Source of the DNA: Oscillospiraceae bacterium
GTDB lineage: Bacteria > Bacillota > Clostridia > Oscillospirales > Ruminococcaceae
Assembly: GCA_015067125.1 (NCBI GenBank)
Contig: SVNB01000070.1
Location: forward strand, 1-9,489
Length of the DNA stretch: 9,489 nucleotides
Reading direction: 5' to 3'
The position numbers were made by a program, and so were the translations under genes. The notes under the pieces are model-generated. The model did not search any database, had not been told where the DNA came from, and saw only the letters and a list, made by a program, of their open reading frames with translations. This document shows, piece after piece, positions 6,326-9,489 of this stretch (the first letter of the stretch is position 1; every line of letters starts with the position of its first letter).

Positions 6326-6883
6326 TTAAAGTTCCGTCCGAAGTTTTTTTCGGATACGGGATATTGCGTTTCCGACGGATTTTTCTGTTCTTCCAAGTTT
6401 TTCGCCTATGCTTTTATGCGAAAAACCTTTAAGATACAGTTTAAGAACTTCGCCTTCGAAAGCGGAAAGCACGGATAAAATCTGTTTTTTCATATCCATA
6501 AGCTCTTCTTTTTCTATCCATTCTTCTTCCGGGTCGCTTTCGGAAATCAGATCCGCATCTTCTATGGAAACATAATCCACAAGCGCTGCGTTTTTTTGTC
6601 TTCTTCCGCTTCTTAAAAGAGAAAGAATATGATTTTTTATGCATACGGAAGCATAGGTGCAAAACCCTGCGCCGCGTGTTTTATCATAAGTATGCAACGC
6701 ATGAAGAAACGCAATGACGGATTCCTGATAGATATCTTCTTTTTCGTACCCCTGTTTTATCGCTTCTTCCAGCGAATCTTTTGGGATATAGGCGCAAAGA
6801 TGCAGCAGCCTTTTAAAATCACTGTAATCGCCGCGGCGGATATCTTCTGCCATGGCATCTGCCGATTTTTTGCCTTCTTTCAT
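6326..6883 (-). CDS. Sigma-70 family RNA polymerase sigma factor, sigma-H-like
   Basis: The 185-residue product has the two domains of a group-3/4-like sigma factor. Region 2 spans about residues 44-100: EKEDIYQESVIAFLHALHTYD matches the core-binding and -10 recognition helix of Spo0H/SigH (EDLIQEG..GL.KAI..YD), followed by FCTYASVCIKNHIL and SGRRQKN. An acidic linker with DPEEEWIEKEEL, very like SigH, leads to region 4 at 136-185 (LSAFEGEVLKLYLKGFSHKSIGEKLGR.EKSVGNAISRIRKKL), the helix-turn-helix for the -35 box. SigH drives early sporulation and competence genes in Firmicutes; here the N-terminal part corresponding to region 2.1 is short and poorly conserved, so the regulon is uncertain. 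I chose ATG at 6883 (AGAAAGG upstream) because a longer reading from 6949 would run through the promoter. The gene is divergent from alaS and upstream of the zinc-ribbon gene. Confidence 0.85.
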   Translation of the reverse strand: MKEGKKSADAMAEDIRRGDYSDFKRLLHLCAYIPKDSLEEAIKQGYEKEDIYQESVIAFLHALHTYDKTRGAGFCTYASVCIKNHILSLLRSGRRQKNAALVDYVSIEDADLISESDPEEEWIEKEELMDMKKQILSVLSAFEGEVLKLYLKGFSHKSIGEKLGRTEKSVGNAISRIRKKLRTEL

Positions 6884-6921
6884 AAATGCGCCTTTCTTGT
6901 TAACAGGACCAATCAAATAAT

Positions 6922-6949
6922 ATTCTACCACAATATAAAAATAAGTCAA
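6922..6949 (-). promoter_or_regulatory. Sigma-A-type promoter of the sigma factor gene
   Basis: Read on the - strand, TTGACT (6944-6949) and TAGAAT (6922-6927) are separated by 16 bases, predicting transcription from about 6915 and a leader of about 30 bases to the ATG at 6883. The position fits the chosen start and rules against the longer reading frame. Confidence 0.7.
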
Positions 6950-7013
6950 GCTATATAAAAGCCTATGTTAAATTTTTAAACAATTTGCACAACAAATATA
7001 TGCTCTTCTTTGC

Positions 7014-7042
7014 TTGACAAAGACAAAATATACCGTTATAAT
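7014..7042 (+). promoter_or_regulatory. Consensus sigma-A promoter of the T-box/alaS transcript
   Basis: A perfect TTGACA (7014-7019), a 17-base spacer and a perfect TATAAT (7037-7042) lie in an AT-rich divergent intergenic region. Transcription should start near 7049, just before the T-box leader. A second TATAAT at 7051-7056 lacks a suitably placed -35 box. Confidence 0.9.
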
Positions 7043-7048
7043 TAGTCT

Positions 7049-7301
7049 GTTATAATTAAATATAATAAAAGCTTTGATGGGAATAATCGAAAAACGCGCA
7101 ATTTACAGAGAGCCTTTTGTTTGCTGAAAAAAAGGTTTGCCAACGGTTTCGAAGGCCGCCCCGGAGCTTCCGGAAGAGATTTCGGCGGTTGTTCCCCGTT
7201 AAAGGAATTTTCAAAGCGGCCGCATTGCGGCAATTTGGGTGGTACCACGGAGATGTCTTCGTCCCAACGTCATTTTTATGGCAGGGATGGAGGCTTTTTT
7301 T
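7049..7301 (+). ncRNA. T-box leader RNA (alanine) controlling alaS
   Basis: T-box leaders sense uncharged tRNA and switch transcription on when it is abundant. The basal stem I pairs AAGCT (7069-7073) with AGCTT (7165-7169). Above the specifier loop TCGAAA (7087-7092) pairs perfectly with TTTCGA (7147-7152). Between them on the 3' side lies GCC (7155-7157), an alanine codon, followed by the expected purine. The apical part contains the characteristic ACAGAGAGCC (7110-7119). The T-box itself is GGGTGGTACCACGG (7237-7250), whose UGGU would pair with the ACCA end of tRNA-Ala; it deviates from the usual ACCGCG by one base. Its 3' end runs into the terminator at 7257-7301. The start at 7049 is predicted from the promoter. 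Specifier, acceptor-pairing base and downstream gene all agree on alanine. Confidence 0.93.
7257..7301 (+). terminator. T-box conditional terminator
   Basis: CTTCGTCCC (7257-7265) pairs with GGGATGGAG (7284-7292) in a nine-pair stem including two G-U pairs, followed by GC and seven T (7295-7301). This is the alternative to the antiterminator formed around the T-box just upstream, so it ends transcription when charged tRNA-Ala is plentiful. Confidence 0.9.
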
Positions 7302-7356
7302 GTTTTCCTGAATTTTCTATGTTCAGCGAAAGCAAGCTCCTTTACTGCAAATCAAA

Positions 7357-7424
7357 GGATTTATAAAAGAATCCCTCCACCGTGCCATAAGGCAACGGTC
7401 CCCCTCCCTTTAGGCAAGGGAGGC
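7357..7424. repeat. Palindromic intergenic element, probable dispersed REP/MITE-like repeat
   Basis: Three hairpins follow one another between the T-box terminator and the alaS ribosome binding site: GGATT (7357-7361) with AATCC (7370-7374); ACCGTGCC (7379-7386) with GGCA-A-CGGT (7391-7399, one bulged A); and CCTCCCTT (7403-7410) with AAGGGAGG (7416-7423) around a TAGGC loop. The pattern AATCCCTCC, variable hairpin, CCTCCCTTT, AAGGGAGGC resembles palindromic repeats scattered between genes in gut Clostridia. No T-tract follows, so it is not a terminator. Only one copy is in the window, so the repeat nature is recalled rather than shown. Confidence 0.5.
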
Positions 7425-7459
7425 AAAAACGTTATTTAATTGAAAGGAATGATATACCA

Positions 7460-9489
7460 ATGGAATGGATGGGCGTTAATGACATCCGCGAAAGCTTCCT
7501 CAGCTTTTTTGAAAGCAAAGGTCACAAAAGACTTCCCAGCTTTCCCCTTCTCCCCAAAGATGACAAGAGCCTTCTTCTCATCAACTCCGGTATGGCACCG
7601 ATGAAAAAATGGTTCCTTGGCCAGGAAGAACCCCCTTGCCACAGAGTAACCACCTGCCAGAAATGCATCCGTACCCCCGATATCGACAACGTCGGTAAGG
7701 ACGACCGTCACGGCACTTATTTTGAGATGCTCGGCAACTTCTCCTTCGGCAACTACTTTAAAAAAGAAGTTATTCCGTGGGCATGGGAATATTTTACCGA
7801 AGTTATCAAGCTTCCCAAAGAAAAACTTTACGTCACCGTTTATCAGGATGACGACGAGGCTTATGATATCTGGCACAACGTTATCGGACTTTCTGAAGAC
7901 CGCATTTTCCGTTTCGGAAAAGAGGATAACTTCTGGGAAATCGGTTCCGGCCCCTGCGGACCCTGCTCCGAAATTTATTTTGACCGCGGCGTAGAACACG
8001 GCTGCGGCAAACCCGACTGCACCGTTGGCTGCGACTGCGACCGTTTCATCGAAGTATGGAACCTTGTTTTCTCCCAGTTCGATTCTGACGGCGAAGGCAA
8101 CTATGAACGCATGGAACACCCGAACATAGATACCGGTATGGGCCTTGAAAGACTTGCCTGCGTAATGCAGGGCGTAGATAACCTTTTCGAGGTTGACACC
8201 GTTCAGAACATCATGAAAAAGATCGGCGAAATTGCCGGCATCAAATATCATGATGATCCCGTAAAAGACGTTTCTCTCCGCGTTATCACCGACCACGTCC
8301 GTTCCACCACCTTCATCATCAGCGACGGCGTTATGCCCGCAAACGAAGGCCGCGGATACGTTCTTAAACGCCTTCTTAGAAGAGCGGCACGCCACGGCAG
8401 ACTTCTGGGCATCAACGAACCCTTCATCTACAAAGTAGTTGACACCGTTATTGAAGAAAACCGCGTTGCTTATCCCGAACTTGCAGAGCACGCAGATTAC
8501 ATCAAAAAAGTTATTCTTTCCGAAGAGGAAAGATTCTGCCGCACCATCGACCAGGGTTTCGAACTTCTCAACGATTACGTTGCACAGCTTGAAGAAAAAG
8601 GCGAAACCGTTCTTCCCGGCGACGTTGCATTCAAACTTTACGATACCTACGGCTTCCCGCTTGACCTTACTCAGGACATTCTTGAGGACAAGAACATCAC
8701 CGTTGACGTTGAAGGCTTTACCGTTCTTATGAACGACCAGAAAAAACGCGCCCGTGACGCAAGAGCTTCCGCAAACGGCGTTTCCTGGGTAGAAGACAGC
8801 CTTGCTTCTCTCGGCGACGTAAAAACCAAATTTGTCGGCTACAACAGAATGGATTCCGCTTCCGAAGTTCTTGCAATTCTTAAAGACGGCGAGCTTGTTT
8901 CCGAACTTGAAGAAGGCAACGAAGCAGTTATCATTCTTGACTCCACTCCTTTCTATGCAGAAATGGGCGGTCAGGTTGGCGACAGAGGTACCATCACTTC
9001 CGGTCCTTCCATCTTCAACGTAACTGACTGCAAAAAATCTCCTACCGGTCAGTATATGCACATCGGTGTTATGGGTTCCGGCCACATTCACACCGGCGAC
9101 AACGTCCGCGCAAGACTTACCGAGTCCATCAGAAACGCAACCCAGCGTAACCACACCGCATGCCACCTTCTTCAGAAAGCTCTTCGCGAAGTTCTTGGCG
9201 ACCACGTTCACCAGGCAGGTTCTTACGTTGACGAAAACCGCTGCCGTTTCGACTTCAGCCACTTCTCCGCAATGACCGCGGAAGAAATTGCAGAGACCGA
9301 AAAAGTTGTTAACGAAATGGTCCTTGCTTCCCTTGATGTTGACATCAACGAAATGCCTATCGAAGAAGCAAAAGGCATGGGCGCAATGGCTCTCTTCGGT
9401 GAAAAATACGGCGATACCGTTCGCGTAGTAAACGTTTCCGGACGTTCCATCGAATTCTGCGGCGGTACCCACGTTACCAACACCAGCAA
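7460..9489 (+). CDS. alaS: Alanyl-tRNA synthetase, 3'-truncated by the window edge
   Basis: AlaS charges tRNA-Ala with alanine. 676 full codons are visible of a usual length near 880, so the C-terminal oligomerisation/C-Ala part is missing. Class II catalytic motifs are present: RHGTYFEMLGNFSFGNYF (83-100, motif 2), GPCGPCSEIYFDRG (164-177), WNLVFSQF and DTGMGLERL (224-232, motif 3). A cysteine cluster (C182, C187, C191, C193) is typical of Firmicute AlaS. The tRNA-recognition region contains RGYVLKRLLRRAARHG. The editing domain, which removes misattached Ser or Gly, has the zinc set H565/H569 (HTACH) and C667/H671 (CGGTH). The ATG at 7460 has GAAAGGAA 10 bases upstream (7442-7449). Codon use is highly biased, with C-ending Asn, Asp, Phe and Ile and almost no ATA, unlike the upstream genes, which fits high expression. 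It is controlled by the alanine T-box upstream. Confidence 0.98.
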   Translation, partial: MEWMGVNDIRESFLSFFESKGHKRLPSFPLLPKDDKSLLLINSGMAPMKKWFLGQEEPPCHRVTTCQKCIRTPDIDNVGKDDRHGTYFEMLGNFSFGNYFKKEVIPWAWEYFTEVIKLPKEKLYVTVYQDDDEAYDIWHNVIGLSEDRIFRFGKEDNFWEIGSGPCGPCSEIYFDRGVEHGCGKPDCTVGCDCDRFIEVWNLVFSQFDSDGEGNYERMEHPNIDTGMGLERLACVMQGVDNLFEVDTVQNIMKKIGEIAGIKYHDDPVKDVSLRVITDHVRSTTFIISDGVMPANEGRGYVLKRLLRRAARHGRLLGINEPFIYKVVDTVIEENRVAYPELAEHADYIKKVILSEEERFCRTIDQGFELLNDYVAQLEEKGETVLPGDVAFKLYDTYGFPLDLTQDILEDKNITVDVEGFTVLMNDQKKRARDARASANGVSWVEDSLASLGDVKTKFVGYNRMDSASEVLAILKDGELVSELEEGNEAVIILDSTPFYAEMGGQVGDRGTITSGPSIFNVTDCKKSPTGQYMHIGVMGSGHIHTGDNVRARLTESIRNATQRNHTACHLLQKALREVLGDHVHQAGSYVDENRCRFDFSHFSAMTAEEIAETEKVVNEMVLASLDVDINEMPIEEAKGMGAMALFGEKYGDTVRVVNVSGRSIEFCGGTHVTNTS

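Noticed and set aside
6884..6949. 22-residue N-terminal extension of the sigma factor
   Set aside because: It would require translation across the -35 and -10 boxes at 6922-6949; the ATG at 6883 has its own ribosome binding site.
7403..7423. CCTCCCTT/AAGGGAGG hairpin as a second terminator
   Set aside because: It is not followed by a T-tract on either strand in the right orientation (GCAAAAAC follows on the + strand).
7042..7439. Several short reading frames in both strands of the alaS leader
   Set aside because: They overlap the T-box structure and repeat hairpins, lack ribosome binding sites and resemble no protein.
7436..9472. Open reading frame of 678 codons on the - strand across alaS
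   Set aside because: It is codon-aligned with alaS, so it stays open simply because alaS avoids TTA, CTA and TCA codons. The translation is low-complexity (rich in F, V, N, A) with no recognisable family, and alaS is certain.
1..9489. CRISPR array, tRNA/rRNA genes, insertion sequence or phage genes
   Set aside because: No regularly spaced repeats, no tRNA cloverleaf, no transposase or integrase frames were seen.

Overview
The window looks like chromosomal DNA from a low-to-mid GC member of the Clostridia, probably an uncultured gut Oscillospirales-type Firmicute. The signs are a T-box-controlled alaS, a sigma-H-like factor, an RNase M5/DUF4093-type Toprim protein, a zf-trcl zinc-ribbon protein, strong AGGAGG ribosome binding sites, and a palindromic intergenic element of the CCTCCCTT/AAGGGAGG kind common in gut Clostridia. 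This placement is inferred from gene content and style, not from a search.

Region 1 (1-5861, + strand) is a tightly packed run of five genes that is probably one operon: the 3' part of comEC (open at the left edge), holA (overlapping comEC by one base, TAATG), an RNase M5-like Toprim gene, an MBOAT-family multipass membrane protein, and a membrane-anchored DHHW/AlgX-like SGNH-fold protein. It ends at a strong hairpin terminator (5867-5898) that also serves the convergent genes. The last two genes form the usual architecture of an extracytoplasmic O-acylation module: MBOAT hands the acyl group across the membrane and the SGNH protein attaches it. Here both proteins have lost signature catalytic residues. 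The MBOAT has Asn and Phe where AlgI/DltB-type enzymes have the two conserved histidines. The DHHW protein reads TEDSPT where the family reads TDHHWT, but keeps the GDS serine block. The ComEC C-terminal beta-lactamase-like domain has also lost its HxHxDH metal motif. Three eroded active sites in one operon is the most unusual aspect of the window.

Region 2 (5921-6949, - strand) holds a two-ribbon zinc protein and, upstream of it, a short sigma-70 family factor resembling sigma-H with its own sigma-A-type promoter.

Region 3 (7014-9489, + strand), divergent from the sigma gene, starts with a consensus promoter (TTGACA-17-TATAAT). It continues with an alanine T-box leader (specifier GCC, T-box GGGTGGTACCACGG, terminator), a chain of small hairpins including a likely dispersed palindromic repeat, and then alaS, which runs off the right edge. 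alaS has strikingly different codon use (almost no ATA, many C-ending codons), as expected for a highly expressed gene. This also explains the very long open antisense frame over it.
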